A DNA stretch of 64,000 nucleotides from assembly GCF_001839655.2 (NCBI RefSeq), contig NZ_CP056087.1, positions 1,302,001-1,366,000 of the forward strand, in the 5' to 3' direction. Under the pieces are notes generated by a model. The model was given only the letters and a program-made list of their open reading frames with translations. It was not told where the DNA came from and did no database searches. Positions 8,822 to 19,314 of this stretch are shown here, piece after piece (positions within the stretch are counted from its first letter, which is position 1; each line of letters starts with the position of its first letter). The stretch is from Pseudomonas argentinensis (GTDB lineage Bacteria; Pseudomonadota; Gammaproteobacteria; Pseudomonadales; Pseudomonadaceae). Position numbers and translations under genes: made by a program.

Positions 8822-10115
8822 TTGCAGCCCCCGTCAGTCTACCCCGGGTGTCGATCAGAAGTCTGGCGTGACTCTGCAGCAGGGGGTAATCAAAGGCATC
8901 ATGATCCGTTGCTAGAACGATACAGTCGTAACTGGCAATGCGTTCGGCATCCAGCGTTACTGAGTTAAGATCAAAATGGTGGCCGCGCTTTTTCGGGAAG
9001 TTCGGCACATGTGGATCACAATATTCGATTAATGCTCCTTTTTCCTGTAGCAGTTCCATGATTTCAACGGCCGGAGACTCACGACTGTCGTCGATATTTT
9101 TCTTGTATGCGAGTCCTAAGATCAGGATACGGCTGCCTTTAACCGATTTGCCATGATCATTGAGGGCATCTGCTACCTTTTGTACTACCCATCGTGGCAT
9201 GTAGTGGTTGATTTCACCCGCAAGCTCGATAAATCTTGTGTTGATTCCATATTCCTTTGCCTTCCAAGTAAGGTAGAAGGGATCAATGGGAATGCAGTGC
9301 CCGCCAAGGCCTGGCCCTGGGTAATAAGGTGTGAAGCCAAAGGGCTTAGTGGCCGCTGCACGGATGACTTCGTGTATATCGATGTTCATCTTGTCGGCCA
9401 CGATTTTCATCTCATTGACCAGTCCGATATTCACTGCTCTATGGATGTTTTCCAGCAGTTTAGTCATCTCAGCAGTGCGGGTATTGCTCACGGGAACTAG
9501 CGTCCGAATGGCATGCTGATAGAGTGCTTGACCGATCTCAAGGCAGCTTGCACTCATGCCCCCTATTATCTTGGGGATGTCCTGAGTGCCATAGTGCGGA
9601 TTTCCGGGATCTTCACGCTCTGGTGAAAACACCAGCGCGCAATTTTCGCCAGGAATGAAACCGCTTGCCAAGAGCCTGGGCGCCAGTTCTTCGTCGGTTG
9701 TTCCGGGCCAAGTAGTACTTTCTAAAGAAAGCAATTTACCTTTTCGGAAGTGAGGAAGTATCGCCTCTACCGTCTTTATGACATAGCTTAGATCGGGCTC
9801 TCTGTGATTGTTCAGTGGTGTGGGCACGCAAATTATAAGTGCGTCAGCCTCGGTAGTTCTGGAGAAGTCGACGGTTGCGTCGAATCCTTGTCTGAGGGCT
9901 TCTTTGATCCGGTCAGGCGTTAGTCTTTCTATATAGCTTTCCCCAGCCAGAAGGGTGTCCACCTTAGTTTGATCGATGTCAAAGCCTATAACTTTGATAC
10001 CTACTTCAGAAAAGCGTAACGCTAGTGGCAACCCTACATAGCCTAGGCCATAGATACCTACGATGGCTGTGCCCGAGGTTACCCGCTCGCGCAAGGTGCT
10101 GAGGAATTCGCTCAC
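8805..10115 (-). CDS. wbpA: UDP-N-acetylglucosamine 6-dehydrogenase (WbpA type)
   Basis: The 436-residue protein starts at a GTG and has the NAD-binding [15 protein letters not shown] (about residues 21-35), the middle domain with [15 protein letters not shown] and [14 protein letters not shown], and the active-site region [19 protein letters not shown] containing the catalytic cysteine. That [13 protein letters not shown] form belongs to the WbpA class that oxidises UDP-GlcNAc to UDP-GlcNAcA; WecC-type UDP-ManNAc dehydrogenases usually have GPGVGGHCIAVDP. The C-terminal domain has [17 protein letters not shown]. It is the first gene of the minus-strand glycan operon, and its promoter should lie in 10116-10452. 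Confidence 0.85.
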   Translation of the reverse strand: MSEFLSTLRERVTSGTAIVGIYGLGYVGLPLALRFSEVGIKVIGFDIDQTKVDTLLAGESYIERLTPDRIKEALRQGFDATVDFSRTTEADALIICVPTPLNNHREPDLSYVIKTVEAILPHFRKGKLLSLESTTWPGTTDEELAPRLLASGFIPGENCALVFSPEREDPGNPHYGTQDIPKIIGGMSASCLEIGQALYQHAIRTLVPVSNTRTAEMTKLLENIHRAVNIGLVNEMKIVADKMNIDIHEVIRAAATKPFGFTPYYPGPGLGGHCIPIDPFYLTWKAKEYGINTRFIELAGEINHYMPRWVVQKVADALNDHGKSVKGSRILILGLAYKKNIDDSRESPAVEIMELLQEKGALIEYCDPHVPNFPKKRGHHFDLNSVTLDAERIASYDCIVLATDHDAFDYPLLQSHARLLIDTRGRLTGAANVIPA

Positions 10116-10452
10116 TTGGATTGCTCGGCTCTATAGTGGTATTGGTTCCGCATAATGCCAGAAGATCATTGGTAACCGCAGTGTGCTCAGTCACGCTTCC
10201 TAGGGGATACAAAATCTAGGTCATCATGGAGCTCGCGCTAGCATGCCAAACCCAACCTTTGGCTTTCAGCCCAGTTTGAAGATTTCGCATGTTGGATGGT
10301 GACCCGCCAGGGATGCCAGCTCCATTGACTGCCTGCTTTTCCCCGAAAACCTGAACCAACTACGCCGCCCTTGCCTCCACTGCTCTCTGACCTAGCCTTT
10401 GTTGCCAAAGATTTCGCTATGTCACGTGTAATAAGTCGCAGGGGAGTGCGCC
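10116..10452. other. Intergenic region between wbpA (minus) and gcd (plus)
   Basis: This 337-bp region separates the divergent wbpA operon and gcd, so it should contain both promoters. I see a good ribosome binding site for gcd (AGGGGAG at about 10440-10446) but no convincing JUMPstart/ops element of the kind that often precedes O-antigen operons, and no clear open reading frame or repeat. Confidence 0.5.
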
Positions 10453-12852
10453 ATGAGTATCGAATACCGTCGCCCATTGTGGGTCACCCTTACCGCCTTG
10501 GCAGTTTTGCTGCTGGGTGCAGTCATGACCGCTGGTGGAGGTTACCTGGTGAGTTTGGATGGCTCCTGGTATTACCTCATTGCCGGTTTAGGGCTGTTGA
10601 TCGTGGCTGGTTTGCTATTCGCCCGCCGCCGCTCCGCAATCATGCTCTATGGCTTGCTGCTCCTAGGCACCCTAGCCTGGACCCTCTACGAAGTCCGCTT
10701 CGACTGGTGGCAACTGGCGCCACGGATTGACCTGTGGTGCATTCTCGGTCTCTGGCTATTTCTACCTTTCGTTAATCGGCATGTCGGGCGCAATGGCGTC
10801 TGGCGGGATGGCGCGACCGGCGTTCTGGGCGTAGGGCTCTTGGCTGGTGCGGTGATGGCCGGTTATTCGCTGACCCAGGATTACCATTCCATCGAAGGCG
10901 AATTCAGCGATGCGCAGATGCAGGGTGAGGCGGCTAGTGGCGTTGCGCAGCGCTCGGCGACTGAGTGGCCGACTTATGGTGGTTCGAAGCACAGCGATCG
11001 TTATTCGACGGCCGATCTGATTACTCCCGAGAATGCCGGCAAGCTGGAAAAGGCCTGGGAGTTTCATACCGGGGACTTGCCGGGCGCGGGGGATCCCCAT
11101 GAGCTGACCAATCAGGTCACCCCGCTGAAGGTTGGCAATTCCCTGTTTATCTGCACGCCCCATAGCGTGGCGATTGCCCTGGATGCGGACACTGGCGAGG
11201 AGCGCTGGCGCTTCGACCCGAGCATCAACCGGGATGCCGAGTACTACCAGCATATGACCTGCCGTGGGCTGGCCTATCACGATGGCAGCGCTGCGGCGGC
11301 CACCGCCAATGTAGCCGAGCAGCCCAACCAGCCTGCTGCGCGTTGTGAAAAGCGCCTGTTCCTGCCGACCAATGACGGCACCCTGATGGCGCTGGATGTC
11401 GAGGACGGTCAGCCGTGCGAGGACTTTGGCGATGCCGGCACGGTCGATCTCAAGGCCGGGTTGGGGGAGGGGGCGCTGGGCGTCTACTTGCCGACCTCGC
11501 CGCCCGTGGTGACCGGCAAGCTGGTGATCCAGGGCGGTTCGATTACCGATAACGGCTCGGTGGATTCTCCCGGCGGCGTGATTCGCGCCTATGACGTGAA
11601 GACCGGCGAGCTGGTGTGGAATTTCGATCCGGGCAATCCCGACGCCACCGAGCCGCTGGCACCGGGCGAAACCTACGTACGCAGCACGCCCAACGTCTGG
11701 ACGATTCCCACCGCCGACGAGGCGCTGGGGCTGGTGTATCTGCCGATGGGCAACCAGACCCCGGATCAGTGGTCGATTCCGCGTAACGAGTTGGCCGAGC
11801 GGTTTACCGACACCTTGGTCGCGCTCGACCTGGAAACCGGCAAGGTGCGCTGGGAGTTCCAGACGGTGCACCACGATCTCTGGGACCGCGATCTGCCATC
11901 GCAGCCGACCCTGGTGGATATCGATGGTGCCCAAGGCAAGGTACCGGCCATCATCCAGGCGACCAAGCGCGGTGATCTGTATGTGCTCGACCGCCGTACC
12001 GGCGAGCCCATCGTGCCGGTCAACGAGATGCCGGTGCCCCAGGGCACCGACTACGGCGACACCACCGCCGCTACCCAACCCACATCGGCGCTCAGCTATG
12101 CGCCTGACGAACCGTTGCGCGAGCGCGACATGTGGGGCGGTACGCCAATCGACCAGATGCTCTGCCGTATCCAGTTCCGCAAGCTGCGTTACGAGGGTGA
12201 CTTTACCCCGCCGTCGCAGCAGGGCTCGTTGATCTATCCGGGCAATGTCGGCACCTTCAACTGGCCGTCGGTGGCGGTGGATCCGAACCGGCAGTTGCTG
12301 TTCGGCGCGCCTAACTACCTGGCGTTCATCTCGCAGATGGTCAAGCGCAGCGAGGTCGATCCCGACGAGCAAATGGGCGGTGGGGAAACCGGCCTGCAGC
12401 CCAATCTGGGGGCGCCTTATATGGTGCGCTTGCAGCCGTTCCTGTCTGTGCTCGGTCTGCCGTGCCAGTCGCCGCCCTGGGGCTATGTGACCGCCGTGGA
12501 CCTGCGCACCATGAAGAAGGTGTGGATGCACAAGAACGGCACCAGTCGTGACAGCGCTCCGCTGGGCCTGCCGTTCCCGGTGGGTACGCCGGCGCTCGGT
12601 GGGCCGATCGTCACCGCCGGTGGCGTGGCCTTTATGAGCGGTACGCTGGATTACTACCTGCGCGCCTATGACCTGAAGACCGGCAAGGAGCTGTGGAAAG
12701 GGCGTCTGCCGGCGGGCGGCCAGGCAACGCCGATGACCTACGTGTCGGAAAAGACCGGCAAGCAGTACGTGGTGCAGATGGCCGGCGGGCATGGCTCGTT
12801 CGGCACCAAGATCGGCGATTCGGTGACCGCCTGGGCGTTACCGGAAGAGTAG
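10453..12852 (+). CDS. gcd: Membrane-bound PQQ-dependent glucose dehydrogenase
   Basis: The 799-residue quinoprotein has the family's usual length. The N-terminal 150 residues contain about five hydrophobic segments anchoring it in the inner membrane; the periplasmic eight-bladed propeller begins near WPTYGGSKHSDRYS (about residue 176) and carries repeated tryptophan-docking motifs such as ALDADTGEERWRF, ALDVEDGQPCEDF, AYDVKTGELVWNF and ALDLETGKVRWEF. HHDLWDRDLPSQPTLVDI is a strongly conserved block of this family. It oxidises glucose, and in pseudomonads also other aldoses such as xylose, to aldonic acids in the periplasm with electrons going to ubiquinone. The gene stands alone; a strong AGGGGAG site precedes the ATG. 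It could supply aldonates for the sugar-acid locus at 29755-37099 (inference). Confidence 0.96.
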   Translation: MSIEYRRPLWVTLTALAVLLLGAVMTAGGGYLVSLDGSWYYLIAGLGLLIVAGLLFARRRSAIMLYGLLLLGTLAWTLYEVRFDWWQLAPRIDLWCILGLWLFLPFVNRHVGRNGVWRDGATGVLGVGLLAGAVMAGYSLTQDYHSIEGEFSDAQMQGEAASGVAQRSATEWPTYGGSKHSDRYSTADLITPENAGKLEKAWEFHTGDLPGAGDPHELTNQVTPLKVGNSLFICTPHSVAIALDADTGEERWRFDPSINRDAEYYQHMTCRGLAYHDGSAAAATANVAEQPNQPAARCEKRLFLPTNDGTLMALDVEDGQPCEDFGDAGTVDLKAGLGEGALGVYLPTSPPVVTGKLVIQGGSITDNGSVDSPGGVIRAYDVKTGELVWNFDPGNPDATEPLAPGETYVRSTPNVWTIPTADEALGLVYLPMGNQTPDQWSIPRNELAERFTDTLVALDLETGKVRWEFQTVHHDLWDRDLPSQPTLVDIDGAQGKVPAIIQATKRGDLYVLDRRTGEPIVPVNEMPVPQGTDYGDTTAATQPTSALSYAPDEPLRERDMWGGTPIDQMLCRIQFRKLRYEGDFTPPSQQGSLIYPGNVGTFNWPSVAVDPNRQLLFGAPNYLAFISQMVKRSEVDPDEQMGGGETGLQPNLGAPYMVRLQPFLSVLGLPCQSPPWGYVTAVDLRTMKKVWMHKNGTSRDSAPLGLPFPVGTPALGGPIVTAGGVAFMSGTLDYYLRAYDLKTGKELWKGRLPAGGQATPMTYVSEKTGKQYVVQMAGGHGSFGTKIGDSVTAWALPEE

Positions 12853-13053
12853 ATGGCAGCGTGCGCTCGGCCTTAGGGTTGGGCCACGCCAGCATCCCAC
12901 TTCACGCTGCCTCTGGACGCCTCGCACCTGTGTGGGGCGTTTTGCTGCCGTGGCGCCGTATGGCAGGTCCCTCGGCGCATTCGCCCTGCGGTTTCGGACT
13001 GACGCGGTTCAACCACGCCCTGGGGTACACTTGCCTGCTCAGCAGGAGGGCAT

Positions 13054-13449
13054 ATGAACCGACAGGCCGTGATTGATTTACTGTGCGCCCGGCTCGAGGG
13101 CGTACTGGGCATCTATGCGTTCGGCAGTCGCGTTCAGGGTGGGGCGAATGCGCATAGCGACCTGGATCTTGCTGTGTTGGTAGAAGGCTATGCAGAGCCC
13201 GTGGCGTTATGGAGGGTGGCCGGAGAACTCGAGGACATAGTGGGCTGTCCCGTGGATCTGCTGGATTTGCGCAACGCCTCGACGGTGATGCAGCAGCAGG
13301 TGATCGTGCACGGCGAGCGCTGGTGGGCCAGGGACGAGCGGGCGGGTTTGTTCGAGTGTGCCATGCTCAGCGAGAAGCTGGCGTTGGATGCAGCCAGGGC
13401 GCCGCTGCTGCGTATTATCGAACAGGAGGGGCGGGTGTATGGCCGATGA
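13054..13449 (+). CDS. mntA: Type VII antitoxin MntA (minimal nucleotidyltransferase)
   Basis: The 131-residue protein has the polymerase-beta-like nucleotidyltransferase signature GSX10DXD exactly: G24-S25, then ten residues, then D36-L37-D38. An AGGAGGG ribosome binding site sits ideally before the ATG. In studied HepT/MntA pairs MntA transfers AMP from ATP to a tyrosine of the HepT ribonuclease and so silences it. The 3' end overlaps the next gene by 11 bp, which fits translational coupling of a two-gene toxin-antitoxin module. Upstream (12853-13053) I see only spacer. The pair is flanked by core genes gcd and prfC, so it may be a recent insertion. Confidence 0.88.
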   Translation: MNRQAVIDLLCARLEGVLGIYAFGSRVQGGANAHSDLDLAVLVEGYAEPVALWRVAGELEDIVGCPVDLLDLRNASTVMQQQVIVHGERWWARDERAGLFECAMLSEKLALDAARAPLLRIIEQEGRVYGR

Positions 13450-13858
13450 TGTGCTGCTCAACAAGGCGGCGAGTATCGAGCGCTGCGTTCGCCGTGCGCG
13501 TGAAGAGTACCACCGTGACCCGGCGACCTTCGGTGAAGACTTCACTCGCCAGGATGCGGCCATCCTGAATATTCAGCGTGCCTGTGAGGCTGCGCTGGAC
13601 ATGGGCCAGCATCTGATTCGCCGAGAGCGGCTGGGCATACCGCAAAGCGCCCGGGATGTATTCGCCTTGTTGGCCGAGCACGGCTGGATCGAAAAGCAGC
13701 TAGCCGAGGCGCTCAAACGGATGGTTGGCTACCGCAATATTGCGGTGCATGAGTATCAGGCCTTGCAACTGCCAATCACCATCGCGGTAATCACCGGCCA
13801 TCTCGACGAGTTCCTGGCGTACTCCAAGGCAATCCTGTTGCGGGATGCCGCCCGCTGA
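13439..13858 (+). CDS. hepT: Type VII toxin HepT (HEPN-domain ribonuclease)
   Basis: The start is set at 13439 (MADDVLLNKAASIERCV), which overlaps mntA by 11 bp; an earlier in-frame start would lie deep inside mntA. The 139-residue helical protein carries the HEPN ribonuclease motif RX4H (R99-N-I-A-V-H104) followed by Y106, giving the RX4HXY form in which the tyrosine is the known target of AMPylation by MntA. The motif looks intact, so the toxin is predicted active unless modified. HepT enzymes cleave RNA and stop growth. A hairpin with a T-rich tail follows at 13989-14020. Confidence 0.9.
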   Translation: MADDVLLNKAASIERCVRRAREEYHRDPATFGEDFTRQDAAILNIQRACEAALDMGQHLIRRERLGIPQSARDVFALLAEHGWIEKQLAEALKRMVGYRNIAVHEYQALQLPITIAVITGHLDEFLAYSKAILLRDAAR

Positions 13859-13920
13859 CCTGAAACCTTGTTATCGCGGCATGCCTCACTTCTAGCCTGA
13901 TCAAGGTATGACGGATAACC

Positions 13921-13954
13921 CGTAGGATGGATTAGCCGAAGGCGTAATCCGTCG
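13921..13954. repeat. REP-like palindrome A
   Basis: GGATTAGCCGAAGGCGTAATCC forms an imperfect palindrome within GTAGGATGG...CCGTCG. It is the partner of the inverted copy at 14040-14074 and is of the type found many times between genes in pseudomonads. Confidence 0.75.
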
Positions 13955-13988
13955 TTTACCGCGAACCACGATACCCGCTGCGGTACTG

Positions 13989-14020
13989 AACGCCCTGCCT
14001 CGCGCGGGGCGTTTTGATTT
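13989..14020 (+). terminator. Probable Rho-independent terminator after hepT
   Basis: A 10-bp stem (AACGCCCTGC / GCGGGGCGTT, one G-T pair) with a 5-nt loop is followed by TTGATTTT. It lies 130 bp after the hepT stop, between the two REP-like palindromes, and would end the mntA-hepT transcript. Confidence 0.6.
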
Positions 14021-14039
14021 TCAGGGGGCTGGCCATCGT

Positions 14040-14074
14040 GCGGCGCATTACGCCTTCGGCTAATGCGCCCTACA
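14040..14074. repeat. REP-like palindrome B (inverted copy)
   Basis: GCATTACGCCTTCGGCTAATGC inside CGGCG...GCCCTAC is the reverse-complement relative of the repeat at 13921-13954, so the two form an inverted pair about 85 bp apart next to the 3' end of prfC. Confidence 0.75.
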
Positions 14075-14091
14075 GTCTGCTGAGCGCCTGA

Positions 14092-15675
<1,584 letters not shown>

Positions 15676-15840
15676 GGATGCGTGCCTGCTTGAAAGCGTG
15701 AGCGGGCCAGGACGGCCCGGAAAAATGCGCGATTATAGCGGTAAATGCGGGTGCGCTGGGGCATCCGCTGCGCACGTCCGTCGCGTTGCGGGTGCGGCAA
15801 ATGGCGTAGGATCGGCACCTCGTTCACGCTGGGGATCGTC

Positions 15841-16293
15841 ATGAAGCATTGCGCTCTTTTGTGCGTCGCCCTGGGGCTTGCCTCGAACGCTGCGCTGGCA
15901 CAGCTGCCTGAATGCCGGGTTGGCTTCCCGGCGGGGCAGGCTCGCGACCTGCCGCTTGCCGCCAGCCCCGAGGCGCGCACCCTGGGGCTGTCCGGTCGTG
16001 ACGAGGCAGGCGGCGGCATGCTCTTCGCCTGGCCCCAGGAGGGGCTGCGCGAGCTGTGGATGAAGGACACTCGCGTCGCGCTGTCGGCGGCCTTCATCGA
16101 CAGCGCCGGCAGGGTGCGCAAGGTGGTCGACATGCGTCCTTTCAGCCTGCAGCGTCATGGCTCCGATGAGCCGGTGCGCTATATCATCGAGGTCGCTCAG
16201 GGCGAGTTCGCGGACCTTGGGGTGGTGGTTGGCAGCCGCGTGAGGATCGACTGCGAGCCCGCCGACGGCCGAGCCGGTCCTCGATCCTTTTGA
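15841..16293 (+). CDS. DUF192 family secreted protein
   Basis: The start at 15841 gives a clear signal peptide (MKHCALLCVALGLASNAALA, cleavage after ALA at about 20). The mature part has the DUF192 pattern: SPEARTLGLSGRDEAGGGML followed by LWMKDTRVALSAAFID and GRVRKVVDM, with the conserved W-M-K/N-T core near residues 77-80. Total 150 residues, normal for the family. DUF192 proteins are small beta-rich proteins of unsettled biochemical role, exported or periplasmic. It precedes ribA by 90 bp on the same strand but has its own spacing, so co-transcription is only possible. Confidence 0.85.
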   Translation: MKHCALLCVALGLASNAALAQLPECRVGFPAGQARDLPLAASPEARTLGLSGRDEAGGGMLFAWPQEGLRELWMKDTRVALSAAFIDSAGRVRKVVDMRPFSLQRHGSDEPVRYIIEVAQGEFADLGVVVGSRVRIDCEPADGRAGPRSF

Positions 16294-16383
16294 TCGGTAA
16301 TTCGGCTGACGCGGCTCCTGACGCTGCTGTTACACTATCACCCCTCGCAAATTCGCATCCCTTTCCGCTACCAGGAGCATCCG

Positions 16384-17001
16384 GTGCCTGTCGTGTTCGT
16401 CGCCGCCTCCCAACTGCCGACGCCGTTCGGTGTGTTCACCATGCATGGCTTTCTCGAAGAGGCCACGGGCAAGGAGCATGTCGCGCTGACCTTCGGCAAT
16501 GTCGCCGACGGTGAGCCGGTGCTGGGGCGCCTGCATTCCGAGTGCCTGACCGGTGACGCGCTGTTCAGCCTGCGCTGCGATTGTGGCTTCCAGCTCGAGG
16601 GCGCCCTGCGTGCCATCGCCGAGGAGGGCCGCGGCGTGCTGCTGTACCTGCGTCAGGAAGGCCGTGGCATCGGCCTGCTCAACAAGATCCGCGCCTACGA
16701 GCTGCAGGATAGCGGCGCCGACACAGTCGAGGCCAACGAGCGCCTGGGCTTCGGTGCCGACATGCGTGACTACGCGATCTGCCTGCCGATGCTGGAGCAC
16801 CTGGGCATCTCCTCGCTCAAGCTGATGACCAACAACCCGCGCAAGGTCAAGGCGCTTGGCGACATGGGCATTCCAGTCGCCAACCGCGTGCCGCTGCAAT
16901 TGGGCCACAACCCGCACAACAGCAAGTACCTGGCCACCAAGGCCGGCAAGCTCGGGCACATGCTCGGCAAGCTGCACCAGGGTGAGGTCGAGCGGCCTTG
17001 A
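16384..17001 (+). CDS. ribA: GTP cyclohydrolase II
   Basis: The 205-residue protein starts at GTG (16384) behind an AGGAGC ribosome binding site. It has the zinc site C54, C65 and C67 in [40 protein letters not shown], the catalytic region [12 protein letters not shown], and the GTP-binding [11 protein letters not shown]. RibA converts GTP to 2,5-diamino-6-ribosylamino-pyrimidinone phosphate plus formate and pyrophosphate, the first step of riboflavin synthesis. Stop and the next gene's start overlap (16998-17001). The neighbouring order toward dxs-ispA-xseB is that recalled for P. aeruginosa. Confidence 0.96.
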   Translation: MPVVFVAASQLPTPFGVFTMHGFLEEATGKEHVALTFGNVADGEPVLGRLHSECLTGDALFSLRCDCGFQLEGALRAIAEEGRGVLLYLRQEGRGIGLLNKIRAYELQDSGADTVEANERLGFGADMRDYAICLPMLEHLGISSLKLMTNNPRKVKALGDMGIPVANRVPLQLGHNPHNSKYLATKAGKLGHMLGKLHQGEVERP

Positions 17002-17411
17002 CCCGCGCCGCGGTCAAGCGCCGGCTGGCCCTGCTCTGGTGGCGGCAACTGGCACTGACCCTGGCTCCACTGCTGCTGATCAATCTGCTGTTCGGTGCCG
17101 GGCGCCAACCGGGCGTGTTGGCCATGCCGTTGTTCATCGCTGGGTTGGCTTCGCTGTTCGTCAGTCTGCCGCTGTTCAGTGGCTACAAGCGCGCCCTGTT
17201 CGCCATCGTGAAAGCCCTGAATACCGCTGACGAACCTGCCGCCTGGCTGACCCTGGCCGCGCGCCGCGGCCCGGCATTGCTGGGCGCCGGGCTGCCGGCC
17301 TGGATCGCCGCCCTGGCGGTGTTCGCCGGGCTGGAGGCGGTGCCGCAGATTCTGCTGGCGCTGGCCAGCGTCGTGGTGCTCTACCTCTACCGCCTTCCTC
17401 GGCAGCTCTGA
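16998..17411 (+). CDS. Small membrane protein of unknown function
   Basis: The 137-residue protein has four hydrophobic segments (about residues 20-35, 39-58, 90-108 and 110-130) and a basic N-terminus ([16 protein letters not shown]). The start codon overlaps the ribA stop and its stop overlaps the start of the BtuF-like gene (TGATG at 17409-17413), so the three genes are translationally coupled. No catalytic motif is visible. The position between ribA and a cobalamin-binding protein appears conserved in pseudomonads, which suggests a real gene, perhaps linked to cofactor transport; this is inference only. Confidence 0.75.
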   Translation: MTRAAVKRRLALLWWRQLALTLAPLLLINLLFGAGRQPGVLAMPLFIAGLASLFVSLPLFSGYKRALFAIVKALNTADEPAAWLTLAARRGPALLGAGLPAWIAALAVFAGLEAVPQILLALASVVVLYLYRLPRQL

Positions 17412-18208
17412 TGCGCGGCGTGCTGCTCGTGCTGCTTTGGCTGCAGGCGACCTCGCTGCTGGCTGCCGAGCGGGTGGTCAGCCTGGCGCCGTCGCTGAGC
17501 GAAATCGTCCTCGAACTGGGGGCCGGCGACACGCTGGTCGGCGTGCTCGATGGCGGTGAGCGCCCGGCAGCATTGGCTCACTTGCCCTCCGTGGGGCGCT
17601 ACGGGAATCTGGAAATGGAAACCCTGCTGGCCCTGCAGCCGGATCTGCTGCTGGTGTGGCCGGGCAGTGTCAGCGCTGCCCAGCGCGAGCAATTGCAGGC
17701 CTTCGATATTCCCATGCTGGTGCTCGAGCCCCATTCGCTGGACGAGCTGGCCAGGCAGTTCCTGCTGGTCGGCGAGCGGCTCGGTCGGCCGCAGGCGGCG
17801 CGGCGCCTGCATGATCGCTTCGTCGCAGGGCTCGAAGCGTTACGGGCGCGTTATCGACGTGACGAGCCCTTGCCGGTGTTCTATCAGGTGTGGGATGCAC
17901 CGCTGTATACCGTCGGCGGCGAGCAGATCATCAGCGATGCCCTGCAGGTATGCGGGGCGCGCAACGTGTTTGCCGACCTCAGGCTGCCCGCGCCGCAGGT
18001 CAGCGTGGAGGCTGTGCTGCAGCGTGACCCGGCGTTGATCATCGCCGGGGATGCGCGCCAGTTGCAGTCTTGGCTGCGCTGGCCGCAACTCAGGGCGGTA
18101 AGGAGCGAGCAGTTGGTGGTGTTGCCTGATAAAGGCCTCGAGCGACCCAGCTTTCAAATGCTCGCTGCCACGGCCAGGCTCTGTGCGTTGCTCGCGCCGG
18201 CCAGGTGA
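17411..18208 (+). CDS. Cobalamin-binding periplasmic protein, BtuF-like
   Basis: The 265-residue protein has a short signal peptide (residues 1-18, LLVLLWLQATSLLAAE) and the class III periplasmic binding fold: RVVSLAPSLSEIVLELGAGD, LPSVGRYGNLEMETLLALQPDLLLVW, a long central helix, and NVFADLRLPAPQVSVEAVLQRDPALII. This is the BtuF pattern for delivery of vitamin B12 to an inner-membrane ABC transporter. No BtuC/BtuD genes are in the window. The convergent btuB gene 1.4 kb away, with its riboswitch, supports a cobalamin role. Other corrinoid or iron-chelate ligands cannot be excluded. Confidence 0.82.
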   Translation: MRGVLLVLLWLQATSLLAAERVVSLAPSLSEIVLELGAGDTLVGVLDGGERPAALAHLPSVGRYGNLEMETLLALQPDLLLVWPGSVSAAQREQLQAFDIPMLVLEPHSLDELARQFLLVGERLGRPQAARRLHDRFVAGLEALRARYRRDEPLPVFYQVWDAPLYTVGGEQIISDALQVCGARNVFADLRLPAPQVSVEAVLQRDPALIIAGDARQLQSWLRWPQLRAVRSEQLVVLPDKGLERPSFQMLAATARLCALLAPAR

Positions 18209-18303
18209 TCGCCGTCAAGGCTTGCGCTCGGGGCGTGCGATGACGCTGGTAAAGCGCGCCGCCAACTGGCAGATTGAACGCCTTCCGGTTCACTGCAGAC
18301 GTT

Positions 18304-19314
18304 ATGAAAGCCCCCGTATCCCCCTGGTTTTCCCCTGCCAGCGCCTTGATCGTTGGTGCCGCGCTCCTGCTGGTCTTTCCCCTGAAATTGCTGCCCAGCC
18401 TGCTGGCCGGCCTGCTGGTGTTCGAACTGGTCAACCGCCTGGCGCAGCCGATGCAGCGCCTGCTGGCGGGGCACATGGGCCGGGTGCTGGCGGTCGGCGT
18501 GCTCAGCGTGCTGGTGATCGCCGTGCTCGGGCTGCTCTTCGCCGGCGCCTTCTCATTGCTGATGCACGAGCTCAACAACCCGGGGCGGATGATGGGCAAG
18601 CTGCTCGGTGTGATCGACCGCGCCCGCGAGCAGTTGCCCGAAGCCTTGGTGGCCTACCTGCCGGCCAACGTCGACGATATCCGCGTCGCGCTGCACGACT
18701 GGCTGCGCGGGCACATCAGCGAGCTGCAGCTGCTTGGCAAGGGCGCCGTGCACATGTTCGTCACCGTGTTGATCGGCATGATCCTCGGCGCGGTGATCGC
18801 CCTGCAGAGCGTGCCCGAGCCGGATCAGCTCAAGCCCCTGGCCGGCGCCCTGCTGACCCGCGTGCAGCGTTTCGTCGAGGCGTTTCGCAATATCGTCTTC
18901 GCGCAGATCAAGATTTCCCTGCTCAACACCACCTTCACCGGCATCTTCCTGATGGGCGTACTGCCGCTGTTCGACGTGCACCTGCCGCTGACCAAGACGC
19001 TGATCGTGATCACCTTCGTGGCCGGCCTGCTGCCGGTGGTCGGCAACCTGATCTCCAACACCGCGATCTTCGTGGTCGGCCTGTCGCTGTCGATCTGGGT
19101 GGCGCTGGGCGCACTGGCCTACCTGATCGTTATCCACAAGGTCGAATACTTCCTCAACGCGCGCATCGTCGGCGGGCAGATCAAGGCGCGGGCCTGGGAG
19201 CTGCTCTTGGTGATGCTGGTGTTCGAGGCCGCCTTCGGCATCGCCGGGCTGGTGGCGGCGCCGGTCTACTACGCCTATGTGAAGAGCGAACTCAAGGCCC
19301 AGGGCTGGGTGTGA
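18304..19314 (+). CDS. AI-2E family transporter (TqsA/PerM family)
   Basis: The start at 18304 (MKAPVSPWFSPASAL) is preferred over an upstream TTG without a ribosome binding site. The 336-residue protein has about seven to eight hydrophobic segments and a central hydrophilic region (residues about 100-150), and the C-terminal block LLPVVGNLISNTAIFVVGLS that is characteristic of the family. Members export or exchange small molecules or ions; autoinducer-2 transport is proven only for a few, so the substrate is unknown. It lies between the BtuF-like gene and btuB, separated from both by spacer. Confidence 0.85.
   Translation: MKAPVSPWFSPASALIVGAALLLVFPLKLLPSLLAGLLVFELVNRLAQPMQRLLAGHMGRVLAVGVLSVLVIAVLGLLFAGAFSLLMHELNNPGRMMGKLLGVIDRAREQLPEALVAYLPANVDDIRVALHDWLRGHISELQLLGKGAVHMFVTVLIGMILGAVIALQSVPEPDQLKPLAGALLTRVQRFVEAFRNIVFAQIKISLLNTTFTGIFLMGVLPLFDVHLPLTKTLIVITFVAGLLPVVGNLISNTAIFVVGLSLSIWVALGALAYLIVIHKVEYFLNARIVGGQIKARAWELLLVMLVFEAAFGIAGLVAAPVYYAYVKSELKAQGWV

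Noticed and set aside
8805..10115. Assignment as WecC (UDP-ManNAc dehydrogenase)
   Set aside because: The active-site block [13 protein letters not shown] is of the WbpA type rather than the WecC type.
10762..12792. 676-codon open frame antisense to gcd
   Set aside because: It lies wholly inside the clearly coding gcd on the other strand; the product is rich in H, R, G and Q without domain features, typical of antisense frames in GC-rich DNA.
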